Shown piece after piece: positions 1-14,900 of a DNA stretch of 64,000 nucleotides. The DNA is taken from assembly GCA_023846275.1 (NCBI GenBank), contig JAIUJO010000085.1, positions 1,495,121-1,559,120 of the forward strand. The letters are read 5' to 3'. Origin of the DNA: Vanilla planifolia. Lineage: Eukaryota; Streptophyta; Magnoliopsida; Asparagales; Orchidaceae. A model generated the notes under the pieces. It made no database searches. It was not told the origin of the DNA and saw only the letters and a program-made list of their open reading frames with translations. Numbering within the stretch: the stretch's first letter is position 1; each line of letters starts with the position of its first letter. A program made the position numbers and the translations under genes.

Positions 1-3000
1 TTTTTATTATCACTAATTACAATGCATATAAAAAATTATTAATTGTTATTTTAAATTTATCAAAACATATATTAAGCATGTGAGTGAAATGTCTCATAAA
101 GCATGCTAAAATCTTAAAAAATAAAATTTGTAAAATAAAATATAACAATTAAATGTTAATTTAATCGAGCTAAGAAACGATTCCAACATTGTTTGTTTCA
201 TCTCCATTGGACCTAATTTGAAAGTACTACAAATTAGTTAATTAAATTAACTTAAATGATGAGAAGCTATTATCTTAATATTCAACAAATAAATATTAAA
301 GCAAAAAAGAGATAATTTTAAATAATATAAAATAACTAAATCAAAATTCTGTAACTATTAATCCATAGGACAATTAGAGTATCATAAAATTATAACCAAA
401 TTGAAATGAAAAATTGAATGAATAGAGTGAAATTTTAAATAAAAGTTTTATTCAAAGATGTTAAGGAGATAAAATATAATATGCTCGATTTTCAAATCAA
501 TGTAAAACAAATTCGCTTAAAAAATATGTCAAAATCTTGAAACATAAATATTATGCAAAAAGTTATTAGATATAGCTTTGTAGGGCGAGTCAAAAGACAT
601 TTTCTTCCTATTGGTTGACATCATTTTGAGATTCTATGCCTTATGAATTATTGAAGCATGAGAAATTAGAAATTATTCTTTTAATAACAACAAAATATTA
701 TAAGAGCTGAAATAAGAAATATTTAATGAATATAATAAAGCAAAATCTAAGTGATGTAAGGTTTACATGATATGATAATGAGAATTTCATTGTAATACAA
801 CGAAATGAAAGAGAAAAATTGAAAAACATAAGACAATATACACAACAATAATGTATTCGAAGATACTAAGGTGTTCAAGTTTAAAATTTTTGATTTGAAA
901 TTAGGTATGATTCAACATGTTTCATAAAAAGCAAAAAAACCAAAAAAAAAAGAAAAAAATATTAATCATAACATCTATTTTGATAGAGTTAAATGAGAGT
1001 GGCCCATGGACCATGTTGGGTCATACTATGAATTACTAATTTAAATAATGTTAAATAACAAAAAATGACTACTTTCAAATTAAGTAAATATATAACAAAC
1101 TTTAAATGACATAAATTGAAGCGCTGTAACATTACAAAATCAAAGTGACACAATACAACGAGAGTTAAATTTTATTTTCATAGTATTGCAACAAATCAAA
1201 TCGAAACATCAAAGGAAATAAAAATTTTAGGACATTGAGTGTAACTTCTTCAATTATAAAATTAGGTACAAATCAATATGATTCATTAAGCATACTAAAT
1301 GGCTAAAAAATAAAATGTTCCCAACATAAAATGTTTTGAAATGACATTTGTTTTATCTCTAATGAACGTTGTAAAAATTTACTAAGAAATACAAAAATAC
1401 ATAAACATAAATAATAACAATTTATAGTCTTATAGTTGAAGTAACATTAATTGAAGTCTTGTAACATAAAAATGGTGACCCTCGGAGCACACTAGAGAAG
1501 ATTAATAGTTTCACAGTAAGATAACAAAAAAATTTAAAGAACTAAGATAAATTTATAAGAATGTTGTATAGAAAAGTTGCATTTCTAGATGTTAAAGAGA
1601 CCAAGTGTAACATCCTTTTTCATAAAATTGGCCACAAATCAAATCACTAGTAAGACAAATTGAAACACTAAAAAAATCTAAAATTTTTAAAATTTAAACC
1701 TGATATTTAATAAAATAAAATTCTTTGCCATTTGTCCAATGACATCTATTCATCTCAATTGTATGCATGATTTGTAATTATGGTGAATTTAAAGAGTGAC
1801 AAAGCATAAAAATTAACAAATTATTTTTTTAAACATAAGTAAATATGTATTAAAGATTAAATGAGTTGAAGCAATAAAATTTAATATAATTGAATCAAAG
1901 CCATATAAAGGTCACATGGGAATAGATTTAGAGTTACTTAGCAAAGCAGCAAAATAAAAAATTTAAAAAATTAGATAGTTTGTGCGAGAAAGTAGCATTA
2001 TATTATACTAAGGAGATTGAGGGCTAAATTCTTGACTATCAAACCAAATAAGAGTCAAAGAAAGTCATAAAAATTGAGTTTTTTGTAGTTAATTTTTTCT
2101 TATCAGACTTCACTTGGAATTATAGTAAGCCAAACTAAAATTAAAAAATAATTATTTTTTATAATTAATTTAAAACTTAGAAAATATATATATAAGTAAA
2201 CTGAGGTAAATTGAAGTTTTGTAACATGACTAAGTCAAAGTAATGTAAAGGTCACACAAGTTTAGATTTAAAAATGATGATTAATATGGCCAAAAGAAAG
2301 CATAAAATATGAAAAAATATTTATAGATTGTTTTCAAAATATGCATTCTGAGATGCTAAGCTGATGTAATATGCCAATCTAAAGAGTCAAGTTAGGTATC
2401 ATTCAAAATGTTTCAAATCAAATCCCTAAAAAATAAATTATTTGACAATAAAAAAAGGATATTTAATTATATAGAACTCATCAAGAAGATTCTAATGATG
2501 TTCATGTAGTATCAATTAGATGTCATTTCTTATTACTACAAAGTTTTAAAGTAAAAAAAGAATAATAAATTATTATGTTGATATTTAATAAATTTATATG
2601 AAACCTAAAATAAGATAAATTAAAGTAATGTAATATATTTAAATTAAAGTAATATAAAGATGATACTATAGAACAGCTAGATTATGTTGCAATTTAGTAA
2701 AATAAAAGAGAAAATTTTGAAGTAATGCGATAAATTGTGTGAAAAAGTGAAACACGAAGTTGTAAAAGAGATCATGTGTAGCCTTATTGATCATGAAATC
2801 ATGTACAAATTTGGATGCCTAGTGCACATGCAAAACAATAAAAATAACATATTTCAAAATATAAAAAAACGTTTATATAGATAAAGCTCTTGAACATTAG
2901 TCCAAAGACCTTTGTCATGTTTAGACAGGACAACTTTTTAAATTATAGCAAATGATAAATCTAGATAACCACAGTTAGTAATAAATAATAATTTTAATAT

Positions 3001-6000
3001 TAAATATACACATATTAAATGTTGAAGCATGTAATATATCAAAATGAGAATTAATACAAAGGCATATGAAAAGACATTTGGAGTTACATAATAATATTGC
3101 CAAATCAATGAAAACACTTTTGTTAAATGTGATAAATTATATGGAGAAGTTGTCATTAAAGATACCAATGAAATTGAATGTAATATCCTAATACAAAAAC
3201 TTAGGTACAAATTAAAATATCTAGCAAAATAAGTAGAAATTTTTAAAAAATAAAATATTTAAAAACTTGAAAAAAATGCTTATTTTTGTTGAATTTGTCA
3301 ATAAGTGTCCAACAGTGTTTGCTTTATTTTTTGAGACATTGTGTAGAATTATAATGAGTTGCCAAATTAATTAAAAATAAATAATAATAAATTATTATTT
3401 AATATTTGGTGAATAAATTTTAAATCTAAAATTAAATAAACTAATGTAATGCAAAATAATGAAATCAAAACACCATAAATATCACACTAAAAGAGATTTA
3501 GAGATCCTTATTAATATAACTAAATCAAAGTAAAGAATTTGAAGAAATGGGTTCAACTACACATGAAAGTTGCATTGCTTGATATTAAAGAGATCGAGTC
3601 ACATCATTAATGACCTATAAAATACAAATTAACAAGTGCCATGCAACGTCCCTAACCATCTAAAATAGAATATTTAAAATGGAAAAAATAAATAGTTACA
3701 TAGATAGAGGTCATCAAGTGAAATCTAATGGCATTTTTTCATTTAGATTGAAGTAGGTTATGTAATGTCTATGAATTACTAGGTCATTTTAGCATAAATT
3801 AATGCTAACTTATATTAATTGAAGCAATGCAAAATAAAAAAAAAATGAAAATTAAGTCAATGTCAATCCAAAAAGATTTGAAGCAACATAACATTATAAC
3901 TGAATCAATGGATAAGTGTGATAAATTTGAGTGTAACATTCATGATTGCTAAATAAGGCATGAATCAAAATTCATTAAAAATAATGCTAAAAAATTTAAA
4001 ATAAATTATTTAAAAACATATAAATATTATATAATCAGACAAAGCTCATTGACATGAGTCAATGATGATTGTTTGATCTTGGTCTAACATCATTTTTAAT
4101 TATTGTGATTTAACAAAGTAAATGATCATAAATAATATTTTTATTTCCATATAAACTAAATAAATATAAAAGCTAAAACGTGATAAATTAAATAAATGTT
4201 ATAAATCAAAAATAAATGATGCACAGATTACACAAATAAAGAATTAAAGATAAATAGTTATAAAAACAAATTAATTCAAAACATTAAGAGAAAGGAGATA
4301 AATTACTTGAGAAAGTCCCATTAAATTAAAATAAAGAGAACAAGTATATCACTATAAAAAAAAAAGCATTTGAATGTCCAACAAAATAAAATGTTTTAAA
4401 GGTATAAATATTAAATTTAGTTAGATAGTGCTAAATAGGATGAGAGTAATGATGTTTGTTTTATCTAAATTAGAAAAATTTCCAAAATAAACAAATATTA
4501 ATAAATTTTTACTTCAATATTAAGTAAAAATAAGTTAAATAAAAAATGAGAAAAATTGAAGCCCTACAATATAACTAAAACAAAGTGATGTAAATTTTAC
4601 ACTAAAGAACATTTAGGGTTATATAATCATAAAAAAAAATCAAAGTGAAAAATTTTAAAATGTGAGATAAACTATAAGAAATAGTTCCATATAAGATACT
4701 AAAGAGATTAAGTGTGGCATACTTGATTGTTAATTTATGGACAAAGAAAAATGTCTTATAAAATATAAAAAAAAATTATCTTTAAAAAATTTGAAAGTAA
4801 ATATTTAATTATGTGGTGCACACAAAGTTCAGTCTAATAATATTTTTCCAATCTAAGCTGGTCATCACATATGTAAGATTTACCAAAATAAATAATCATA
4901 AGTAACAATAAATTTTTACTTTAAAGTTAGTATAAACATTATAATATTTTGTTGAGAAATATAGTAGCAATGTAATAAAAGTAAATTAAAGTAATGTAAA
5001 CGTCAAACGAGTAGAGATTTATAGTTGGGGGATAATATAACAAAACAAAAGTGAATGTTTTGAAAAAAATGAGATAATTTGTAAGATAAAGCTTCTTTTT
5101 AATTTAACAAGAATACTAAGTAACATCCTTGATTATGAAAAACTAAATGAATAGATGTTTCTCAGAAAATGAGCTTAAACCTTAAAAAATAAAATATTCA
5201 ATAACATAAAATTGAATAATTATTAAAGTAATGCTCGTTGACATGAGTCCAAAGACGTTTACTTTGTTTTTATTTGATCTTATTTGGAATTACTGCTATT
5301 AACAAAAATAAGTAAGCATAAATAAAGAAAAGGCATTATTTTAATATTAACTAGTTATATATTAAAAGAATGACATAAATTGTGGTAATATAAGTGTCAC
5401 ATGACTATATATTTAGAGTTTTTTAGTTATACAAAAAATATAAGAAAAGTAATGAAGAAATAAAATAAATTTTATTAACAAATTATAATAAAAGATCAGA
5501 TATTGATTGTGTATGATATCCTAAATTGTCAACTATGGTATGAATCCAAATGTCTCATAAGGTCACAACAAAATTAAAAATAAAATATCTATAAACATAA
5601 ACATGAATATTTAATTTGGTAGAGTTTATGTTATTATAATAATACATTATTTTAATAATAACTAACTATATATTAAATTTATAATGAGATAATTTTAATT
5701 AATATAATATAACCATTTCAGAGCAATGTAATAGTTCCATTAGATAAGATTTAGAGTTGATTACCTGATAATATTTGTAAAAATCAATGGAAATAAAATA
5801 GTCAAAATATGTATAAATTAATATTCAATTTGATAGTGCTCATCAGTTGAGTCCAATGAAGCTTTTTTTTATCTCTATCAGATTTTCTTTGCAATGTTTT
5901 TGAATTATCATAGCAAAATAAATTAAATAATAACAATTTTTTTTTTAAATTTTATAAATATATATTAAAGCCAAAATGACATAATTTCATGCAATATTTA

Positions 6001-9000
6001 ATGACCAAGTCAAAATGATGCAATGGTCACACGAGAGGAGAATTGGAGTGTCACAAAAATATAAGAAAGTCAACGTAAAAATTTATTAAATTGACATAAA
6101 TTATACAAAAAAGTTTTATTCTATGATATTGTGGAGTTGAAGTGTAACATTGTCAACTTTTAAATTAGAAACAAAATAAAACATCACATAAAGAATCCTA
6201 TAACCGTTAATTTAAATGTTTTAAAAAATAGTATAATATTTAATTGGATAGAGCACAAGAAGATGAGTACTAAAAAATTAGTTTCATCTTGATTAGAACC
6301 CATTTTAAAATAACATAAATTATAAATTTAAACAAGCATAAATAATAACAAACTTCTAATTTAATATTAGGTGATTTTATATTAATACTATGATTAGATA
6401 AATTAAAGCAATGCATTTGCTAGCAATTCAAAACAATGTAAAGGTCGCAAGAGACAAGATTTAGAATTTCGTTGTAATGTGGCCAAGTAAAAGAAAGAAA
6501 TGTGAAAAACTTGGATAAATTGCATGACGAAATTATGCTCCAAGTTAATAAGAAGCTCAAGTATAAGAACCTAAATAATAAAATTTTGTATGAATCCAAA
6601 TGTCTTATAAAACATTAAAAAACAAAAAATAAAAAAATATTTAAAAGCATAATTAATTTTGTGGCATGCATTTGATGTGTCAAGCAAAATTTGTTTCATC
6701 TCGATTAGACATAATTTAGGATCATTATGAATTAAAATATTAGATAATAAAAATAAATAATAAATTCTTCAATTAATTTTGTATAAATAAGTATATTAGA
6801 GCTAAAATGAGGTAATATAATTTAATCAAGTCAAAGACACATAATGGACAACTGAGTAGAGAATTAGATTTACATAGAATGATAAAAAAATCAAAGTGAA
6901 AATATAGAAAACATGTACAGTAAAAGATGCAAAAATCGTAGAAAATAGAATAATAAAAAATTTACACATTAACATGAACATTTGATTGCATAGTGTTTGT
7001 CGAGAAAAGTCTAACGACTTCTATTTGACTCCATTGGAAGTTATTTGCATTTATTGAAAATAACAAAAATTAATTAATTGAAAAAACAAAATATTTTTCA
7101 AATACTATGTAAATATTTTTTAAAGTTAAAAGGAGATAAATTCAAATCAATGGAATATAGCAAAATTAAAGAATTAGAGTTACTAAGTTATATAAACAAA
7201 TAAAAGTAAAAAATGAAAAGATCAAATAAATTGTGCAAGAAAGTTGCACTCCAAGATGTTAAGAAGATCGAGCATAAAAACCTTCAACACTAAATTAGAT
7301 ACAAATCAATATATCTAGTAAAGTGTGCAAAAACCTCAAACATTACTTAAAAATAATAAAAAATAATTTAATTAAATAAAGCTTACCAAGATGAATCTAA
7401 TGATATTTTCTTCATTTACATTGATCATCTTTTGGAATACTATGAATTACAAAAATAACTATGTATAAGTAATAAATATTTTTTTATATTTAGAAATGTA
7501 TATTAAAGTTGTTATAAGATAAAGTAAAATAATATAATAGATCAAAATAAAGGACATGTAATGGTCACATAAAAGTAGAGTTAGAGTTACAAGGTAGTTT
7601 TACCAAATAAAAGTTAAAAGTTTTAAGAAATGACAAAGTGTATGAGAAAGTTGCAATCCAAGAAACAAGGGAGTGTGTCATCATCAATCATGAAATATTT
7701 TATTAATTGAAAAACTTTGTTAAAATGTTAAAATTATGGAAAATGGAAAATATATAAATGAATAAAAGTAAACAATTAATTTCATAAACCTTGGTGTGAC
7801 AAGTCCAAGTTTTAAATAATCATAAATAATAATAAATTTTTTTTAATGTTAAAAAATAGACATTAAAGTTGAGAAGAGATAAATTTAAAATGTAATATAA
7901 TAAAAAATCAGTAATGTAATGCTCACATTAGAGGATATTTGTAGTTACATATTAATAAATTATAATCAAAGAAAAAATTTTAAATAAAATACAAATTATA
8001 AGGAAAAGTTGCTTTCTAGGGTATTAAGGAGTTCTAATGTAATAATCTCATACATAAAATCAAATACAAATAAAAATATCTCATAAACATGTCAAAATAG
8101 TAGAAAATAAAATATTCAAAAATATATAATTTTTTTAATTAGATAGAGCTCACGAAGAATAGCCCAATGTTTCCTTTTTCCATGTCAATCGGACCACATT
8201 TGAAATAGCATTGAGTTAACACAATCAATAAATATAAATAATAACAAATTATTTTAATATTCAATAAATATATATTACATTTGAATTGAGATAAATTGAG
8301 CAATGTATTGATATGAATGATAGGGACATAAAGGTCATACAAGAAGTGATTTTAAGTTACATTATAATATAACACAAACAAGTAGAAAATCTTAAGAATG
8401 ATGTAACCAATATTGGAGAGTTGCGCTCAAAGATAGCGAAGAGACAATTTATAAAATCATCGATCATCAAATCAGGAATGATTTGAAATTCTTAAAACAA
8501 TATGAATAAACATTACAAAATAAAATATCTTAAAATATAAAACATCGTTAATTTGATATTGTCATAAAGAAAATATAATGTATTTTTTTATCTTTATTAT
8601 GCAATAATTGAAAATATAGTGAAAACTAAAGAAAATTAGCGTAGTTAACAATAAAAATTATTTTGATATTAAGTATTTATAAATTAAAGTTGATGTGCAA
8701 TAAATTTAACCAATGTAATGTAAATAAATAAAGGCAATAAATGCCATACATGACAAGATTTAGAACTACATAATAATTTGAAAAAATTAAACTAAAACTT
8801 TTGGAAAACTCAGATAAATTATTTGGGAAGTTCCATTCCAAGAAAATAATAAAATAACAAGTTAACCTAATTTAAAAAAAGAAGTAAAAAATAAAAACTT
8901 GAAACTAAATATTTAAGTAGATAGACCTCATCCAAAACAGTGAAATGACATTTCTTTTTACCTGATCTATCCTACCTTAGAATCATTATTAAATACCAAA

Positions 9001-10890
9001 GTTAAATGTCATAAATATTATTAAATTATTTTGTTAATCTTAAGTAAATATTAATAATGGTAAAATTTTCAAAATTGAAGAAATATGTTATAATCAAATT
9101 AGAATAATGGAAACATCACAAATGAGGTGACTTAGGGTTTCATAGTAATATAACAACTTCAAAATTAAACTTTTGAAGAAATCAAATGAAATTTAATGTA
9201 AGTTATATTCATAGGTTTTATGGTTGATGAGTGTAGTATCGTCGATCCTCAAATTCTATGACAATCAAATTCTTGCATAAATCATGCAAAAGGAGATAAA
9301 ATACATCCAAAATAGAAAGGAATAATTAACAAAATAAAACTTGTTTAGTTGAGTCGAAAGACACTTTTTCATCTCGATGAAACCATAGTTATGCTTACTA
9401 AGAATTAATAAAGCTAATAATTAGAAATGATAATAAATCATTATTTTAATATACAAGTAAATATATTTATATTTTAATTCCAAAACATGTAATGTATTGA
9501 AGGAAAGTATATAAAAACACCAAAGCAATGTGAACATTGTGCAAAAGAAATGTTAGAGTTTCCTAGAACAATCATACAATTAAATAGAAAACTTTGAAGA
9601 AATGAGAAAAATCTTACAAGACAAATTCTAAGATATTAAGGAGATTGAGCATAATATCCATGACTATCAAATTATGTTAGAGTTGAAATAACTAATAAAG
9701 CCAGCTTCAAGAAATGAAAATAAAATACATAAAAATTTCAAACTAAATATTTAATTTCATAGAGCTCTTCAAGACTTACGGATTGACTCTTTATTTTGAT
9801 GAAACCTCCCTTTTAATTATTATGAAATAGTAGTGTACAAAGTAATAATTACTAATAAATAATTATTTTAATATTAATTGAAATATAAATAAAAGAATAA
9901 AATTTAAGGAAATATGATGAATTATAAGAGAAAGTTTTTATTAAAAAAAATAATAAGATCAAATGTAGCATTCTTGATTATCAAATCCTATTAAAACTAT
10001 AATGTCCCAAAAAGTGTGCAAAATAATAGTAAATAAATTATTTAAAAATTTGAAATTGAATATATCATTAGATAGTGTTCATCAAGATGATTCCAATGAT
10101 ATTTATTTCGTTTCTATCAAACCTTCATTGTAATTATTATTAAATATCAAAGTAAATTCACAACAATTATCATTTTAGCATTAAGTAAATAAATATTAAA
10201 GTTTAAAAGAAATAAGTTTAGGCAATGTAGTATAACAAAATAAAAATGACCTATAGGTCACATAAGAAGATTTTCAAAGTTTTTATAGATATAATCAAAT
10301 AGAAGTGAAAAGTTTTAAAATAAAGATAAATTGTAAGGAAATGTTGAATTTCAACAAATTATGCAGGTTGAGCATAGCTTCCTTTATCAACAAATAAAAT
10401 AAAAATTAAAATATCTCTTAAAATATGCAAATTTTATAGAAAATAAACTTCATAAAAATTTTAAATTAAAAATTTAGGTATGTAGAATTTATTGATTCAA
10501 GCCCAAATATGTATGTTTCCTCTCGACCAAACATCATTTAAAATACTATAAAATTAAAAATTAAATATGCATAAATAATTACAAATTACTATTTTAGTGT
10601 AAAGAAAATATATATGAAATTAGTTTTTTAAAGTAATGTAATAAAAAAAAAAAAAAGAGAGAAAAGATAGCATAGGATGAGATTTAAAGTTTCATAGTAT
10701 TAGAAGCAAATCAAAATCAATAATATAAAGAAATAAGATAAGTTGTGATGAAAGGTAAAATGAAGGATATAAGGGACATTAAGGGTAACATAATAGTTCC
10801 TCAAATCTTGTATGAACCAAAATATTTTATAAAGTTTGTGAAAAAATACACAAATAAAATATATAAAAGTATAAAAATGCATATTTAACT
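1..10890 (+). repeat. Diverged ~400-bp tandem satellite array, forward orientation (array 1)
   Basis: The same ordered set of blocks recurs through the whole stretch: a GAGCTC/GATGAG block, a TTTCATCT..ATTGGAC block, GGAATTA..GAATTA, an AATAATAAATTATTATTTT run, two TAATATAAC..AAATCAAAG blocks around a GGTCACA block, AAAGTTGCATTCCAAGATA, AAGGAGATCGAG, and TTGATCATCAAAT..GGTA. Using the TTTCATCT..GGAC block as anchor, copies lie near 190, 598, 1000, 1342, 1741, 2092, 2502, 2908, 3316, 3730, 4064, 4450, 4836, 5252, 5640 (partial), 5848, 6270, 6686, 7013, 7401, 7800, 8167, 8575, 8945, 9358, 9783, 10100 and 10507. Typical spacing is 385-420 bp, with shorter deleted units. Neighbouring monomers look roughly 60-75% alike by eye, so the array is old and poorly homogenised. 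Small open frames in it are chance readings. The family is not one I recognise. Confidence 0.92.
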
Positions 10891-12457
10891 ATTTACTAAA
10901 TATTAAAGTTATAATTTATGTTATTATTTTATTTTCATTGGTTCTTAATAATAATTCAAAATAAGATTTATCTGACTAAGCAATCACTTTCTAAGATTTA
11001 TGGATGCTTTACAAGTCATTTCAATTCATAATTGATTTGATGCAACATGGAATGTAGCCTTTCCATATAATTTATCTTATTTTTTTAAATATTTTGGATA
11101 ACATCACTCTGATTTTGTTATATTATTATTCAATAATTTTTTTATTTATAAATATTTTATTTTCTTTTTTTTGACACACCTTAAATATTTTTTCTTCGAA
11201 TCTGATCTGATGGTTGAGGATATTTCACATGACCTCCTTTGTATCTTTAAAAGATACTTCATCAAACACTATATTGTTTATTGTAATTTTTTTCCTTTCA
11301 TATGGTTATGTTACTATCAAACTCTAATTATACTCTTATGTGACCTATATATTCCCTTTATTTGATTGTATTATATTAATTTATTTTTTCCTAATACATT
11401 TTTATTGTATATCTTTTTTATACTAAAATAATAAAAAATAATTATATATAATTCAAAATTCATTATAACTTGGAGAGAAGCCCAATCAACATAAAATAAG
11501 TATTGTTGGCCTCATCATAAAGAATTTTATCTAATTATATATTCAACTTATAATTTTTAAAACTAGCTTTTCTAGTATTTTGGCATTCTTTACATGAAAA
11601 TTCAATTCCTACATGATTTTTTATTAAGAATGTTATATACGATCACCTAAGTATGATAGAATGTGACATTTTTGTACATTTTATCTCATCTTTTAAAATT
11701 TTTTTTGAATTTATTTTTTTCTTTTCTATGGTTTTTTCTCACTTTATGAGACAATTTGATTCTACTATAGCCAACAATTGACGATATTAGACTTAATCTC
11801 TTTAGCAACTTTGAATGTGACTTTTCTATGTTATTTATCTTTTTTTTTTCAAAGTTTTTCTTTGATTTTAGTGTATTACAATCTAATGCTAAATCTTCTG
11901 TCACGTGACATTTATATCTCTTTCATTCACTTATATTACATTTTGCAATTAATCTCATTTCTTATTATTTATTCTAATTTATATTTGTAATTATGAGTGA
12001 TTCCAATGAAAGTCTAATAGAGATAACAAAAATATATATATTTACTTAATGTAAAAATATTAAATTATTATTTATACTTAATTAGCTTCAACAATTTTGA
12101 ACTAGGTTTAATGGGAGAAAAAGAGATGTCATTGGATTTGCCTCAATGAACTTTAACAAATTAAATATCCACTTTTTGTGTTTTTAAGCAATTTAATTTT
12201 TTATGTTTGATGAGTTTTTGAGATATTTTGATTTGTATCAGATTTAATAATCCATTAAGTTACACTCGATTTCCTTCGAATCAAGCTATGTAACCTAGCA
12301 AGAAAACTTATCTAATTTCTTGAAATGTTTTGCATTGATTAAGGAGTGTTGCTTTGAAACTCTAAATCTCCACTCAAGTGAGGTTTACATCAGTTTTTTA
12401 AGTTATATTATCTAACATGAATTTATCCCATTCCAAATTTAACATATATCTACAAAA
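10891..12457 (-). repeat. Same satellite, reverse orientation (array 2)
   Basis: From about 10,891 the blocks appear as reverse complements and in reverse order: TATTTACTAAATATTAA, then GGAATGTAGCC..TTTATCTTA, GATTTTGTTATATTA, and so on. Reverse-oriented anchors are visible near 11,475, 12,010 and 12,115. About 4 monomers are present, some partial. Near 12,000-12,060 the reading steps back to the TATTTACTTAATGT block, so one unit is interrupted by a partial repeat of itself. The array ends in mid-monomer at about 12,457, where unrelated sequence begins. Confidence 0.85.
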
Positions 12458-14900
12458 TTTGGTGTCTTCCTTATCATGATAAATTTTATATTAATAAATT
12501 ATTTACAACACGTGTAAGATAACTACAATCATGACTTAATTATATAAAGTAATGAAATTTAAATCATTAAAAAAATCATAAGCATTTGACCTGGAAAAAT
12601 TATCTCATAGTAGGACAACTTTTCTATCATGGTCTTCTTTCTCTTTAACATGAAACAAACATATATCATATATGGTTTATTCTAGAGCATGAATTAATCA
12701 ATATTGCCATGAGATCCATCACAAAAAAATGTAGCATTTTTAATGACAAAAATAACATTAAGGATATCATTTGTCTTGACCATGATATCTTACTCAAAAT
12801 TATTGAGTAAAGTAAGCTCTTCATCAAAAGAAAATAAGGTTAAATATCAAAATATTAATTAATCTACACATAAACATGCATTTACTCTAAACTAACATCA
12901 TCATGGCTTACTTTTAAGAAAGAAAAATCTTATGTTATCATGGGAAAGTCAACAACATGATTTAATTTTTTTATGCTAAAAAACACATTAAGTAAATGTA
13001 AGTCTCGACCATCGCCTAAGTATAACATAAAAAATCCTAGATTTAGATTCATTGAAAATCCATGATGTCATTATGATATAAATCTATGGAAGCATCTAAT
13101 CATTAAAATTTTTGTTATGAATGGGTTGAAACACCACAAAATTAATTTAGCAACTTAGATCTTACATTTAAAAGAAGAAGCATTTTCATGATATGGCCAA
13201 ATTCTATTACATGCATGTTAAGCAAACTACGTTTTGGCAAGCGTAACTTGAATCTAATTTAATGAAAGATTTTGAGAGTCATCTTACCCCTTAAACTTCT
13301 AAGGGTCTTCTCCAAGGAATCTTCATCTTCTTCTTGCATTAAGCTTATGATTTTGTTTTCTTATCAAAAGGCCAACTAAATATTCAAGTTTTAAATAAAG
13401 AACAAGAAGAAACATCATACTTGAGTTGGCCAAAATTTGCAACCTGATGGATGTAATAAAAAGATTTTTTTAGAAACCAAGAGAACTAATTTACAACAAA
13501 AAACCCAAATGACCAATTTATAGGCGCTCATGTTCACGAAATCCAAGCTCAATCATCTTTAGCAAGAGAGATAGACAATGTGGCATTTTTTTATAAAACA
13601 TAAACCCCAAAATCTAGATGAGACCCTAAAATCAATTTGTTAAGACACATGTGTGTGAACCTGTGGAAGGTAATATAATGGGGTGGCCACAATATGGATG
13701 TGAACAATGAAATTTTCAATACTTGAATGTAAAAATAGAGTTTGATCATATCAACTTAACTCAATGTTGTTGGATATAATTGGAGAATGTTCAAGCAAAA
13801 AAATTGTTTGACTTCTAAAATCCCTTATATGAATATAAAAAAATGAAATCAAATAAATTTAGCAATATAAGAATTTTTTAATGGTTTACCAAAACCAACA
13901 TCTACATAAACCATTTATTTGATGACTAAGCTTCAATGAAGAAAATTATTCTAATTTGTAATACTTAGTAGGGCAAAACCTTACAAGAGGATATCAATGT
14001 GTAGATCTACGAGATGATTGGAGGAGGCACACCACTAATTTAAAAGAGTCAAAGGTATTTTAGCACTTGTACATGATAACAATCAAATACTTATTTGTTC
14101 CAATTGCAAGATTAATATGGCATAAATTCAAAAAAATCAAAATTGGACTGCCAAGATTAGAAATTTAGAATACAAATGTAGCTAAGTGAACAACAATAGT
14201 TGCTTAAAATATGATTCAATGAATATAAATCGTTCGAATTGTTTCAGGCTCTTGCTTTTCATTTGAAAGATATGTGAGTGGAATCACTATCCTTCTCATA
14301 AGTGGGAGTATTTGCATTTGTTTTTCTTAATCAAGCAATAAAAATTTATATACCCAAATACCTCAAAAGGTATGTTTTTAAATTTATTAATAAGGTATTA
14401 GCAACGTTAAGTGACATTCATGCTATTACAATTAAAGGAAAATAGGTGAGCAATAAATAATAAAATATATTAAACCACAAATTCCTATATGACCATATGC
14501 TTTTAGTTATGAAGCACAAATTGCATCAATAAACATAAAAAATCATATAGTACTACAATGCATGAAGACCACATAATGTTAAAACCATTATTAGGATTTT
14601 AAAACTTGAAATTGTACAATCATGAGTGTCGTACAAATAAGATATAATTAAGGTTGACATTTATTGTAGATGTCTAAAGAGCACTAAGTTGCGTCACTCT
14701 CCAGTTTTCTTCATCTAAATATTATTATGATAGTAAAATAACATTAACATGAATGTGTTATCATTTCATGAATTGAATTATAAGTCATTTGTGCTTAATG
14801 CATTCATGAATTTTGCATCATACTTGATTGAGCTTAATTGATTTAGTTAGATTCCCTTGCTTGTGATAGTGTTACATACACAATAAAGGATCACATTCAA
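12458..14900. other. Non-satellite, unclassified sequence
   Basis: The satellite blocks stop at about 12,457 and the base composition becomes less AT-rich. I recognise no protein domain here. On the minus strand there is a TATA-like motif (reverse complement of 13,513-13,524, reading CCTATAAATTGG), and about 180 bp further downstream on that strand a 26-codon acidic open frame beginning MQEEDEDSLEKTLRSLRG (about 13,260-13,340). This could be the edge of an old LTR element or a gene fragment. Neither is established. Confidence 0.4.

Noticed and set aside
10640-10672. A-run followed by GAGAGAAAA as a retroposon tail
   Set aside because: It occupies the normal position of monomer blocks in array 1, so it is an expanded A-run within satellite.
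1-10890. CRISPR array
   Set aside because: The repeat unit is about 400 bp and diverged throughout, with no short identical repeats separated by unique spacers.
11686-11904. 72-codon lysine-rich minus-strand open frame
   Set aside because: Lies in reverse-oriented satellite. The lysine richness comes from A-rich sequence.
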